NCBI RefSeq assembly: GCF_954871325.1
Contig: NC_088778.1
Location: 24,537,120-24,601,119 of the forward strand
From: Gordionus sp. m RMFG-2023
Taxonomy: Eukaryota; Nematomorpha; Gordioida; Chordodea; Parachordodidae
Reading direction: 5' to 3'
DNA: 64,000 nucleotides
The translations under genes and the position numbers were made by a program. Each line of letters begins with the position of its first letter. The first letter of the stretch is position 1. Below, piece after piece: positions 1-11,139 of the stretch. The notes below the pieces were generated by a model that did no database searches, was not told the origin of the DNA, and was given only the letters and a program-made list of their open reading frames with translations.

Positions 1-424
1 ATTATTGAACCTCTAGATGCGTTTTTTAAATCTAAAAATACTCATTTAAATATTTTTGATGATTTTTTTCATATAAAAGTGTGTTTATTAAATTTAATAC
101 TGCGTTGCCCTCAAGTGCTAGTGCTGAACGATTATTTAGTATGGCAAAGCTTATACTTTCTGATCGTCGCTCTAGACTTGGGGATGACTGTACCGAAATA
201 TTATTATTAAAGTGCAATAATAAATAAATTATATATATATATATGTAACAAATTATAGTCATGTTTTTATACCAATATTTTATTTGTGGAAATAAAGTTA
301 CTTAAAAAATATATTTATAAAAAATCAAAATAACGTAAAAAGTAGCTAATAGCGCCCTACTCAATTGAAAATGATAGCGGTAGCGATAGTGCGCTACTTT
401 TAAAAGTAGCGTTTAACAACACTG
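1..424 (+). mobile_element. hAT transposon, 3' end with C-terminal transposase remnant
   Basis: Plain DNA transposon fragment running off the left edge. Bases 90-227 encode the hAT C-terminal dimerisation region: it reads [20 protein letters not shown] and then DRRSRL, ending in a TAA stop. The upstream coding continues in another frame (1-89), so at least one frameshift lies near base 90 and this copy is dead. The right end is AACAACACTG at 415-424, whose reverse complement CAGTGTTGTTAAACGC is a typical hAT terminus. A GC-richer inverted stretch at 338-410 (AGTAGC / GCTACT words) lies just inside the end. The left end and the target duplication are outside the window. Confidence 0.85.
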
Positions 425-2039
425 CTAAGGAGCAACCCAGTCTTTTTGAATTCTGGAGACAGGACAACAAGGGTAGACAAGGTGTTGCTGTCCCAAAAGG
501 TAAGGCCTGGAATACGGGATGAAATATAGGCTGAAAGAGAAAGTTATAGCGGGAATCGGATACTAATACCATCTGACTTGTTAGGGATGGTGGCCTGAAG
601 CCTAAATGAGTCGGAAAATTTTATGCTCAATATATTATCGAGGAGACCCTTGATTTAAATTTTATGGGAAACTAGCAAATCACTGCGGTAGATCGGTGGA
701 TTTCAGGACATAGAAGAATTTGCGAATATTAAAATATTTTTAAAAAAAAATACATTATAAGAGATATGGAGATCCAGTGGCCCATACAGTTTCTGAGCGA
801 TAAAAATGGAATACCCCCCCCCCCTCTAAAAATTCCCTTACCTTCTCTCCTACTCTGAAAAATATCCTTCATAAAAAACAAAATTACTTCCTCAATTATA
901 AATGTTAATAATTTTTATTACATCAATCTTTAATATATAATAATAACAAAAATGTATATGTCAAATTTTTTAAAATTATAATAGACAAATTAGGGAAAGT
1001 GAAAGCGAAAGAATTTATAATTTCGTCAATATTTAATTTGTTTAGATAAATTTGTTCTGTTGATAAAATGGTTAATTCATAAAAGGATCTTTCATGGGAC
1101 TACGATTGTTTTAATAATTTTAATTTTACTCATGAGCTTTTCAGAAGGGAGTACAGGAGGTATTAGGAATATAATAGATAATTATATATTGATAAATTAG
1201 AGAAAGCAAAAAAATTAGTAAGTAAACGATAAGGTAAAATAAACAAGTATATTTTCTATTAGTCATAAGTTGAAAAGAAGAAGCTAAATAATGTATTATT
1301 ATAAATGTCTTAATAAAATAAATGTACAACTCTCAGAATTTGACGTCAAATTCTTTAACCCCTAGGTCATGTGTAATAATTACATCCTCCTCTCCTTTTT
1401 AGCCATCATATAAATTTTAAAACTTAAATAATTCTTCAAAAACTTGACACGAATTCAAATACAGATATTCTCGATATCATCTTTAACAAATGTCTTTTCT
1501 ACCATTATCTTTCGATTAAAATGTTTTATTGATTCATAATCTGTCATTAAACTGCATTATTATCAAATCAAGTACAACAAAAAACACACTGGTTCTAAAG
1601 CTAAAATAAAATATTATATGTAATAATGAAAGTATATATACCTTTCCTTTTGGATTGTAATGTTTGAAGCCTAGAATTTCCAAAATCAAAAGGTATTTCT
1701 CCCCTTCATAAAATGCCAAAAGATTCAAATTTAATATCAGTATCTTATAAGATTTTAAAATGATACAAGACAATAATTATTTAAATTATACATTTCAATT
1801 AATCAGGCAATCCTTTGACAATTGAAATTAGTTTATTGCAAACCCTATTCGATATGGTTTGCAATTTTGTAAAAGCCAAGCTTGACATTATTTTTCCCTA
1901 AATACAAAGTGATAAAATTATAACTAAATTTTTCTATTTTAAAAACTATAGCACTGATCCTGGAGAAATGACAGGATTTTCAGAATCCTTCAAAATTGTT
2001 AAAGCTGCCCTCTAGGAATTATCAAGTAGAATTTTTTTA
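425..2039. other. AT-rich intergenic DNA, no gene recognised
   Basis: No coding signal that I recognise on either strand; the open frames here are short and low in complexity. An 11-base C run lies at 814-824. Nothing else stands out. Confidence 0.6.
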
Positions 2040-2430
2040 CAATAGCTTTATATGATGATGGCCAGCTTCCATAAATACTAAATAAACATGTTAAATCTAA
2101 ACAAATAAAATAGTATTGCCAATGGTATTCTTGTTGCGTAAAAATGGTTGCGATGTCGACAATACACATTACTCTGACTATCTTTTACACCATTAAAATA
2201 CACATGAATGATCCTTAAAACATTTCTTAGTTCGTTTATCGATTGGCATATTTGAACAGTAAATTTAATTGATAACAATAGCATCAAATAAAAACTGCCT
2301 TTGGGGACTCTGCTTCAGTCAAGGCCTGTACTACTTTGATTCTTTCACTCATGTTTGAAGCACCATCATAGTTTTGCCCAGTTAAAAAATTATGTAGATT
2401 CATGGAAATATTGCTGCATATTATATTTTT
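2040..2430 (-). mobile_element. hAT transposase fossil, ZMYM1-like type (DUF4371 region)
   Basis: On the minus strand, bases about 2420-2290 read NFLTGQNYDGASNMSERIK and VVQALTEAESPKAVFI, matching the conserved GQ.YDGA.NMSG block of the ZMYM1-like hAT transposases. A stop and frame change follow, after which 2287-2078 stays open and holds a QSINELRNVLRIIHV-like stretch expected in the same domain. No ends or target duplication were found, so only this internal block is supported. Several breaks are present; it is a dead relic. Confidence 0.7.
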
Positions 2431-4190
2431 TAAATACCCAATCCAGTCGTATTACCTATATATCTATGCATCTTCCAACATGCGTTTCACTATTTTTAAT
2501 ATATCTTACTAACAAATCTATTTATTCGGATTTCGAAAACATCATATGTACCATTAACTAGAATAATTGAAAATAATCTGTTAGATTAAATTAATTTTTA
2601 AATATTTCTATAAGTATATTCTTCATGGTTTAAGAAGTATATTGTTATTGTTATTATTATACTATAAAAGATTGGAATATAGTTTGGATTAAAATCCATT
2701 TTATTTTATATACCTAATTTTTTCTTTATTTTTTTGTATATATAATTTGAAAATATTTTGTAAAAATTTTAAAATAAAAAAACTTTAGAAAAAAAATTTT
2801 CAAAAAAGGATTCAATTTAGGAATAGGGGCCATTGGGAGACTCTTCCAGATATTGTACTAAAAATATCTTACAAGCATTACAAAGGTTCATATATTCGTT
2901 CTTTGTTTATGCATCAAACTAAAACATTCATTCACATAATTATGGTCATTTTGAAAATAATGACCCTATTGATAAAATTTTATCAAATTTGCATAAAATT
3001 GATAATTTATCTTTCTCACAATCTGTAAAATTTATTGAATTATATTCAGAATTGACAGATTTATCGCTAAAACAAAAATGGGTGTCATCAGTTCAATTGA
3101 AGCACAGTGTATATATATAACTTATTTAAATTTATAAGATTCGATTTGTTCTAAAATTTGAAATATATATGAATATTACTTTCATTAGAAATTATATGAC
3201 ATCCATATATTGCGTTCGCTTTGATAGGAATATATATTTCGTGTAGTAACATTAATTTGAAAATAAAATTATTTAATAACAAAATTTCTGAGTGATTTAG
3301 TATTTCTTCTGAGAAATTCAAGAAATAAGAATTTTTACTTTGAAAATCGTCTCTTATTAAAAAAAAAAATATCTGTGAAATTCAGTATAAATCCTTAACT
3401 TTAAGTCTGAGCATTAAGTAAAAAAAAAATTCTGAGCGTTTCAGTTTTTCATTCTATGCGAAATAATATGTCATTTTATTTAGCTATCATTTTATTATCG
3501 TAAAGTGATGCCTCTAGCGTTTTAAAATGTAAAAAATATGTATAATTCCTATTGGACTACTAATTGAGTAGTAGACAAATGGTTCCATAATATATTTCCT
3601 CTACTCAAACTCAGCTATTAATATAACTAATTATGTCTCGATAACATGTTTAAAGATAGATGTAAATGTCCGAGTCATTGATAATAAATATTTTCGAAAT
3701 CTCATCCATTTAAAATCATTCGCCTCATATATCACGTGAAATGATTGCCTTGAATTTCAAATTTCTTAAATCAAGAATTAGATATCACACCAATAAGGCG
3801 GTAGGTTTTGAGCATCTTTTAACACTAAATTTAATAAGTGCACTATTTAAAATGTGAAAGGTTAAAATTTTATAGGTATTGTAATTAAATTTCATACCCC
3901 AAATCAGTAATCAAAGAACGCAATGACCAAATAGGTTGTATTAGCACTTCATTTTCAGTTCAATCTAAGAAACCTGTTTATTTTTTTTATTTTACACAAA
4001 ACAAAATATTTGGCCTTTAAACCATTATAATATTAATTATATAAATCAATTTATTGTAAAAAAAATCAATTTGTATAAAAAATTAACAACGTTTTAAAAA
4101 GAAAATGTGTTTATATGTTAATTTTAATAGTCATTTTAACTAATAGTGACATCGCGCATCACACACATAATAAATTAGATTAAATAAATT
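2431..4190. other. AT-rich intergenic DNA
   Basis: No gene, RNA or bounded repeat recognised. The stretch 3950-4190 upstream of the first antistasin-like gene resembles 9720-10000 upstream of the second one (runs of TCAATTTAT and AACGTTTTAAAA words), so part of it belongs to a duplicated 5' flank. Confidence 0.5.
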
Positions 4191-4194
4191 TCCC

Positions 4195-4203
4195 TATATA
4201 AAT
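4195..4203 (+). promoter_or_regulatory. TATA box of first antistasin-like gene
   Basis: TATATAAAT about 79 bases before the start codon. The paralogue at 10123 has TATAAAT in the matching place, followed in both by TTGAAAGT and later by AAATTTAAAATCATG directly at the start codon, which supports a shared core promoter and 5' leader. Confidence 0.5.
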
Positions 4204-4273
4204 AATAGCTTATTTGTTGAAAGTCTATTTCGCAAATTATTCGTCTAAAACATTCCTTTCGAAATTTAAAATC

Positions 4274-4797
4274 ATGAAATACTTTTTTTTCTCCCTCATT
4301 CTTATAGTGTGTTATTCTTTCCTATACATCGATTTAAGCCATGCTAGCGGTATGTAACTTGATAAGTTTCTTAAATTAATTCGCAATTTAATTTACGCGA
4401 ATTATAATAACAAATTTCAACTGAATAATTATATTATAAATATATTTATCAAGAATGCTCGAAGATCATGTGCGCTTTATTTTGTCCCAACGGCTTCCAG
4501 CTTGACATATGGGGGTGTCCTATCTGCAAATGTAAAATCTTTACAACCAAACCTACCAGTACGACCAGAAGAACCACGACCAGAAGAACCACGACTATAC
4601 CTACTACTCTCTGGACCGATACTACACGCACTCCTCCGAGGACTTATACTACACGCACTACTCCGACGACTTATACTACACGCACTACTCCTACGACTTA
4701 TTATACAACGCGCACTACTCCTACGACTTATTATACAACGCGCACTTCTCCCACAACTTATAGAACTTCGCGAATTACTTACCATAACCCCTACTGA
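4274..4797 (+). CDS. secreted antistasin-like, threonine-repeat protein (short paralogue)
   Basis: Two-exon model: 4274-4349 and 4454-4797, intron 104 bases, phase 1 (donor GTATGT, acceptor TCAAG). It predicts 139 residues. Residues 1-25 are a signal peptide (MKYFFFSLILIVCYSFLYID, then LSHAS). Exon 2 starts with a cysteine block, CSKIMCALFCPNGFQLDI then WGCPICKC, matching the antistasin pattern C-x4-C-x3-C-x2-GF...GC-x2-C-x-C, known from leech protease inhibitors. The rest is a Thr/Arg/Tyr/Pro-rich repeat (units TTRTTPTTY and TTRTTPTTYY), a likely O-glycosylated stalk. It has only one partial antistasin unit, so inhibitor activity is uncertain. A polyadenylation signal AATAAA lies at 4974-4979. 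The paralogue at 10123 has the same signal peptide, intron position and layout. Confidence 0.8.
4621..4761 (+). repeat. coding tandem repeat, 3 x 27 bp and 2 x 30 bp
   Basis: Units start at 4621, 4648, 4675 (27 bp) and 4702, 4732 (30 bp); the added three bases insert one Tyr codon. All lengths are multiples of three, so copy changes keep the frame. The reverse strand and other frames also stay open because of the repeat; those are not genes. Confidence 0.85.
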
Positions 4798-4973
4798 CGT
4801 TTATTATAGACGCATTGTTTATTAAACGACTTATTTCAGCATACCGATTCTATAATTCTGACAAATGATGAAAAAAAAATTTCCTCATTTAAATAATGTT
4901 ATATTAAATTATTTATTATGATTTAGTGAAACTAAAAATTACATTTGATAACTCTATATAACTAATGTATACC

Positions 4974-4979
4974 AATAAA
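4974..4979 (+). other. polyadenylation signal candidate
   Basis: AATAAA 177 bases after the stop of the short antistasin-like gene. Such hexamers are frequent by chance in DNA this AT-rich, so position is the only support. Confidence 0.35.
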
Positions 4980-5031
4980 TATATATTGATAAAATCCAAA
5001 TACCGATTTGAACTAGGCTTTGGTGTGAGAA

Positions 5032-5143
5032 AAGATTTGATTTTTTTATATTTATTTCATGATATAACAAATTCATTATTCATTAATAAGATTTGATTTT
5101 TTTATATTTATTTCATGACATAACAAATTCATTATTCATTAAT
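5032..5143. repeat. 56-bp tandem duplication
   Basis: Two adjacent copies of a unit beginning AAGATTTGATTTTTTTATAT, starting at 5032 and 5088, differing by one base in the middle (ATGATATAAC against ATGACATAAC). Young local duplication. Confidence 0.85.
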
Positions 5144-5221
5144 AAGATTAATTTAATTAATATAATTTGGCAAAAAAAACTTAATCTCTTGCCATCAATG
5201 ATTAAACTACATGGGTTCACT

Positions 5222-5542
5222 TAGATGTCTGCAATGGATGGGTTTTAGCCAAAAAGCCTGTACACTTGTGAATTTTTTTTAGACCACCTATCCACTAATT
5301 TTTTTAAAAATTTACCCGCCCGTCCATTTATCTATAAATTTTATTTAACCCGCCTGCCCGCCTAATGTTTAAAAATTATTTTAATGGCACTATTTTATTG
5401 TTAAATATATATAATAAAATTATGAAATAAAACTTATTTTTAATAAATTAAAAGTTTGTTCTGCCCATTTCGCCTGAAAAATATTAAAAATTACCCGCCC
5501 ACGCCTATTTACTTAAAAAAAAAGCCCGCATACAGATCTCTA
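5222..5542. mobile_element. non-autonomous hAT-like element, GC-rich family
   Basis: Ends are imperfect inverted repeats: TAGATGTCTGCA on the left, and TAGAGATCTGTA reading inward from the right. The element is flanked by GGTTCACT (5214-5221) and AGTTCACT (5543-5550), an 8-bp target duplication with one mismatch. Inside, CCCGCCC-type words alternate with AT-rich runs. No coding. Related GC-rich islands occur at 15437, 41044, 45290 and elsewhere. Confidence 0.65.
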
Positions 5543-5550
5543 AGTTCACT

Positions 5551-8500
5551 TATAAAATGTAACGTTAAAATATTAGATTTTATTTCAAAACTTGTAAACG
5601 AAAAAATTTATATACGTATATTAAATATTTTTCTTAGTTTTGGTAATATTTAAATCGGTCTAAGATGGGAGTTAAATAAAAGTGGCTTTAAAAATCAACC
5701 CACCTGAAATCTATTACAGATATTATATCACGCTTTGCAAACAAAAACATGAAAATGATGTTGTCAAATTTGTTTTGCGAATACATTTATATATACTTCG
5801 CGTTATTTAATTATGGTGTATTCTGTAATAACTCCTATTTATTATACAGAACAGCTAAAAATATAAGCACGGCCAGCATTTTTGGGTCCGAGATAGTTTT
5901 GTTAAATACACGCCTGCCTAATAAATTTGTGGGATTTGACAATATTTGAAATGAATATAGGAATCTGCAAGGTGGATGTAATTTTTAAAATAGATTTTTG
6001 AAGCGTAAAGCAATAAAATTTATTGGAAAAATACACAAAGGTGCTTTTCACCCTCCCTTCATTTATGAAAATTTTGGCTACCCGACAAATAAAAACCAAA
6101 GAAATCATCCAAAGATAAATAAAATGGTAACCTACTTTCTATCCAATTAACACTTGAGAGCATTCATTGTAGGGTGATTACGGGCTCAAATTTCTAACTG
6201 CTATATCGCACTCATTAATTTATATTTCATCATGATATTTTTAATATATATAGGCTAGACTGGAGCTATACGGTTGACGGGGTAAAAAATAAAAAAGTCA
6301 AGAAAGATTTTATCTTCAGGACTAATTTTTCAAATTTGGACAAATCATGTATTTCTGCATGCTCAATTAGTGGGTGTGGGGGGGGGGGCTCTATATTCAA
6401 AAGATATTGACTCCAACTTTTTAGTCCTTACCCAAATTATTTATTTGGTATTTTTTGTTTTGAAGCAAAATTAATCTTTTAAATTTTATGAAATTTATAG
6501 AATACTTTCTCAATGATAAATTTAATGCGGGATTTTCAGTTTTCTAAAAAGTAGCTAGGGCAATTTAAACTTACAACACCTGAGGCTATACGACAAGGGG
6601 TAAAATGGCAAATTTGACAGGAATTTTCCAGGGTGACGACTCCACAAAATATTTAAGTGGGTTTTCTGCCTAAAGAATCTATCCACAAACCCTAATATTT
6701 TTGCCAATTATATTTGCAATGATCGTTCTAGAGATGAAATGAAACCATTCTGTATAACGTTATTCCATACCCAACACGGATATAAGTTTTAGGATAGCTG
6801 ATTAGTCTATATCCGAATAATTATGATAGCAGCAGAAGTGTATTGCAAGGGGAGCTACCAGGGGCTAAGCCCACCCCAGCTATTTTTTGATTTTATAGCC
6901 ATCTTTCCAAATTTTGAGTAGCTGAGCCATCCCTTTCTCAAATTTTTTAATAACTTCTCAAAGGTTATAAATTTGAATCCATTTAATTTTTATAAATGTC
7001 AAAAAATCTTTTTCAGAATTTTTCTATAGCCACATAGAATATTGAGAAGCAAAATATTTTATTTTTCAATATTTTAATTATCTTTATCTTTATATTTATA
7101 TAAATTATTAAACTATAGTAAGTTTCATTATCAACTAGTAGTGGTAATAAATTGCACCAACTCTACAAAGGCCAAACCAAATTTTTAAGCGAAAACTTTC
7201 ATCTTAGCCTCAATCGAGGTTAAACTTAAAGAATAGCTCAATAAAAACACCTACTCTTGTCATAAGCTTCATAAGCTTAGCAATTTTATTGACTGTTAGA
7301 ACTTAGCCGATTTAACAACAATAAAGGCAGGAAATGGTCCAATTTTAACAAAATCTTTTAAATATTCAAATAGGAATTTGAAATTTTCAAACAGGTAGAA
7401 TGTTGCAATTTACTAGGCAAGAAATAATAAATGGGGATTTTTATCAGGTTAGATAACTTTTGCCAATTAAGCATTTTTTTTATTGATTAACTGATGTATA
7501 GAAAAAATCATTAGGAACATGTTCAGAATAATGAAATATTATGTAGACAGCGACAAAAAATTTACTAGAGTCAGCCCCCCCCCCCCCCAAAAAAATAAAA
7601 ATCTTTTCCCACCATCCAAAAAAATTACCAACCTTTGGTTGCGGATATTTACAGCCGGGTTGGGTTTACTTTTAAAAAATAATTTCGGTTCCGGCTATGT
7701 CGGGCCTAATATTTTTTAAAAGTTATTCGGGGGGGGGGGCTTTTATTTTTATTCGGGCCAGGTTGGATGAACAAATAATTTTTATATTTACTTCGGATCG
7801 GGCTTTTCGGGACAAATAGAAAAAAATTTCGTATGAAATAGGGACGGGCAGGACAATATTTTTTAAAAAAAATTTCGGGCCGGGCTTGGGAAATCAGGCA
7901 TGAAATCACTAATTTACCCACCTATTATGCTCTAACAACCTCATGATATTAATTTTTTAAAAAATATCTTATATTGAGCCACTATTTACATCCTCAAAAA
8001 AATTCTAATTACACTATTTCAGGTCTCATGATTATTTAGATGAATAATAAATAATAATTAGTTGGTGTAATCAATTAGTTGTTACTAACAATAATCTAAA
8101 TATTAGCCTTGAGCGTGTATAACTACAAACTGTACTAAAATGTTTCCTGTGCAATCTACAAATAGTGTTTATTTTTACTTTACCCTAACGCCCCCCCCTC
8201 CTTTAGATGCATACCTCTTACCCCTTCAAAAAATTGGAATCATTCCTACCCCTATCTCTAATATAGACGTTGTATATAGGTAAATCTTTACAGATGTCGC
8301 TCGATTCAGAAATTCCACTTCTATTCAAAAAATATATTTTAAAAAAATTAAAAACTAGTAAAATTAAAAATATACCAATTTATAATTTCTCTAAAAAACA
8401 GGATAGCCTTGAGAACATGTGTAAAATGACTTGAACAAATTATATTAAAATTAATTTAAAAAATTATTTCCGGTATATATATATATATATACACCATTGG

Positions 8501-10012
8501 ATAGCAGGCACTTCTACGACAGGTAAGGAGGGAATGACTCAAGATCGTCATTGAAATATGTTATAAGAGAGAAAGAGAGTAGGAAATAGGGATGAAGGAA
8601 AGTAGGAGGTTTAGATTTTCTAAGCTAATTTTAATGTTTTAGGTTACCTGTTTTTGCTAAAAATATTAGCTTAGGGGAAGGGGGTTGGACTTTTTTAGGT
8701 AGGTTAAATTGTCATTCAATAAAAAGTCAACAGATTTGATTCATCTAATTATCTTAAATGGACCTAATCTATTTATGCCAGGAATTGTCTATTTTATGAG
8801 TATCTTTATTGTGAAGACTAATTTTTATTCATTAATTATGCATTAATTATAACAATAAAAATTATGTGTTTAAATTTGATATTTCGCATCTTAATCTGAA
8901 GGGCTTGCCATTTTACCCAGGAGAGTTGGTAAATGATAAAAGGCGCCACTTTTACTTAATCCTAAATAACACTCACAGTATAAATGGTAGAAAGCCTCGG
9001 TTTTTCAAATTGTGTATTTGATGGGGCTATGCAATGATATAACTAGTTTAATTTTACAAAATTAAATTTTATCGCAAAAGAGAAAAACATCGGCCATATA
9101 AACCCAGTCACCCCGATATTGTAAGAAAATTTATTCTAATATGAGGTTATGAATTAATAATAATTTCATTATTATGGATTTGGTTAAAAAATCATTAAAA
9201 ACTTTAATAAAATAGATTTATTAACAAATTAAAACTTATTTTTATAAAATACCAATTTGCATTGATAACATTTAATTTTTTTTTAAAGGGAGGAGGGGGG
9301 GGGGAGTTGATTATTTAAAATATTTTAACATCTTAAAAAATACACATCATAATCAAAATAAATTTTGCATATTATGTTGTTTAGCCAAAATGATTGATTA
9401 TACTAAAAAATACGGACCATCATATTTACAGAATTTTAAGTAATAAGGCTTTTTAAAGCTCTGTAGTTTGTATGTTCTCTGTTCCTACACTTATCTATGC
9501 ATAAATATAAACAAACCCAATTATGAGACTTTCGATTTTAATACCAATATTGATAATATATCTAACTATCCTCCCTCTCCCACTACCCTATCATTATTGA
9601 CTGATATACAACACCATATGAATGTCGATTGTTTTAAAACTCTGTCTTACAGAGTTGAAAAGCATAAAAGAAGCGGTTTAATTTTATTTTCTCGAATTAC
9701 AATTAAACTTTAATCCCTTCTTTCACACCTTTATTTTTATTCTTTTTATTCAAATTTATATTTTATACAAAACATGATAGATGCCTTAAAACATTAGTTT
9801 TAATAGGAATCAATTATAAAATTTATCAAAAAATCAATTTATATAAAATAAACAAGTTTTAAAATTTATCAATTTTATATATTTAAATATACACAACGTT
9901 TTAAAACTAATCAATTTTCTATTTCTTAAATTTAAAATCTTTTTAAGAAATAAAGCCACAAGATATGACCATATACAATTAATTAATATTTAAAACAAAT
10001 AATAAATCTATC
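5551..10012. other. intergenic DNA between the two antistasin-like genes
   Basis: No gene recognised. Holds G or C runs near 6378, 7576, 7729, 8193 and 9298, a (TA)n run at 8474-8491, and a GC-rich repeat island at 7640-7905 listed separately. An open frame at 9468-9713 lacks an ATG at its start and matches nothing I know. About 9720-10012 resembles the 5' flank of the first paralogue. Confidence 0.5.
7640..7905. repeat. GC-rich interspersed repeat island
   Basis: Words of the form CGGGCC(G)GG separated by AT-rich 20-30 base spacers (TTTTTAAAAAA), with long C or G runs at both sides (about 7576 and 7729). It resembles the internal part of the GC-rich hAT-like family at 5222, but I could not identify ends or a target duplication. 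Confidence 0.45.
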
Positions 10013-10019
10013 TATAAAT
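10013..10019 (+). promoter_or_regulatory. TATA box of second antistasin-like gene
   Basis: TATAAAT about 110 bases before the start codon. The distance is larger than in the paralogue mainly because of the 36-bp duplication at 10052-10114. Confidence 0.45.
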
Positions 10020-10051
10020 GATGGTTTAAATTATTGAAAGTTTATTTTCAC

Positions 10052-10114
10052 AAATTAATTTAGCATTTCATCGAAAATCATTTTCATAAATTAATTTAGC
10101 ATTTCATCGAAAAT
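10052..10114 (+). repeat. 36-bp-period duplication in 5' leader
   Basis: A 27-base block, AAATTAATTTAGCATTTCAT followed by CGAAAAT, occurs at 10052 and again at 10088. It ends just before the start codon at 10123. The first paralogue has only one, diverged version. Confidence 0.8.
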
Positions 10115-10122
10115 TTAAAATC

Positions 10123-11139
10123 ATGAGACGTACAAGTTTTATCTCTCTCATTCTAATAGTGTTTTATTTTTCCATATTCATTGACTCAAGCATAGCTCAT
10201 GGTTACTTTACAGATTTTTACTACACAGATACTTTATTATAAATATTTATAAAAATTATATGTATATTATAATTATATATTATATATGAAGATTGCTCGT
10301 TGTTCCGTTGCACCCTATTTTGTCCTCATGGATTCCAATTAAACATGCAAGGATGTGAGATCTGTAAGTGCAAAGTTATTACAACCCCTACCAAGACGAC
10401 TAAAATAACCATTATTACTACACCACTTACTTCACTTAGCACAAGTGATACAGCCACTACTCCCATGACTTATACAACTCGTACTACTCCCATGACTTAT
10501 ACAACTCGTACTACTCCCACGACTTATACAACTCGCACTACTCCCACGACTTACACAACTCGTACTACTCCCACGACTTACACAACTCGTACTACTCCCA
10601 CGACTTATACAACTCGTACTACTCCCACAACCATCACTACAGCTTATATAACCAGAACTACACCAATTTACTATAAAACAAAAACAACTAAAACTATACC
10701 AACTTACAAAACTAAGTCAACTAGAACTACCCCAACAACTTATCCGTCAACCACTGACGATTTTACAACTTACACAACTAAGATAACTAGAACTACCCCA
10801 ACAACTTATCCGTCAACCACTGAAGATTTTACGACTTACACAACTAAGACAACTAGAAGTACACCAACTTACAGGACAACTAGAACTAAACGAACTACTC
10901 CAACCACTTATTTTCTAACCACAACTGATGATGACTATTATACAACTTACTACAGACCTAAAACAACTAGAACTACTCCTACTTACAGGACAACTAGAAC
11001 TATACCAATTTATAGAACTAGAACTAGGCGTACTACTCCAACCACTTATCCTCCAACTATTACTGACGATATTTATAATCGTGTTTTTTATCGAACAAGA
11101 CTTATTCCTATTAGATACCGATTCCATTTTGACAAATGA
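10123..11139 (+). CDS. secreted antistasin-like, threonine-repeat protein (long paralogue)
   Basis: Two-exon model: 10123-10201 and 10292-11139, intron 90 bases, phase 1, predicting 308 residues. Residues 1-26 are a signal peptide (MRRTSFISLILIVFYFSIFI, then DSSIAH). Exon 2 starts with CSLFRCTLFCPHGFQLNM then QGCEICKC, the same antistasin-type cysteine block as in the gene at 4274. The remaining 250 residues are rich in Thr, with Tyr, Arg and Pro: about six near-identical TTPTTYTTR units, two 22-residue units with an acidic TTDDF or TTEDF centre, then looser repeats. The end is basic and lacks a GPI signal or a membrane segment, so a secreted protein is likely. AATAAA at 11309-11314 may be the polyadenylation signal. 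It is about twice the length of its paralogue, through repeat growth. Confidence 0.85.
10456..10632 (+). repeat. coding tandem repeat, 27-bp unit, six full copies
   Basis: Units ACTACTCCCACGACTTATAC plus AACTCGT begin at 10456, 10483, 10510, 10537, 10564, 10591, with a partial copy at 10618. Differences are mostly at third positions (CATGACT against CACGACT changes Thr to Met). Confidence 0.9.
10720..10851 (+). repeat. coding tandem repeat, 66-bp unit, two copies
   Basis: Two 66-bp units starting at 10720 and 10786 encode 22 residues each (core PTTYPSTTDDF / PTTYPSTTEDF). Frame-preserving. Confidence 0.85.

Noticed and set aside
4477-4825. Alternative long open frames on both strands over the short antistasin-like gene
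   Set aside because: They are by-products of the 27/30-bp tandem repeat, which keeps every frame open; only the frame with the cysteine block and a phase-matched signal-peptide exon makes sense.
7519-7921. Two open frames rich in Pro, Gly and Lys
   Set aside because: They lie in the GC-rich repeat island and C/G runs and read repeat sequence.
9468-9713. Open frame of 81 codons with mixed composition
   Set aside because: It starts with TTG rather than ATG, has no recognisable domain, and no convincing splice partners. It could be an exon, but I cannot support it.
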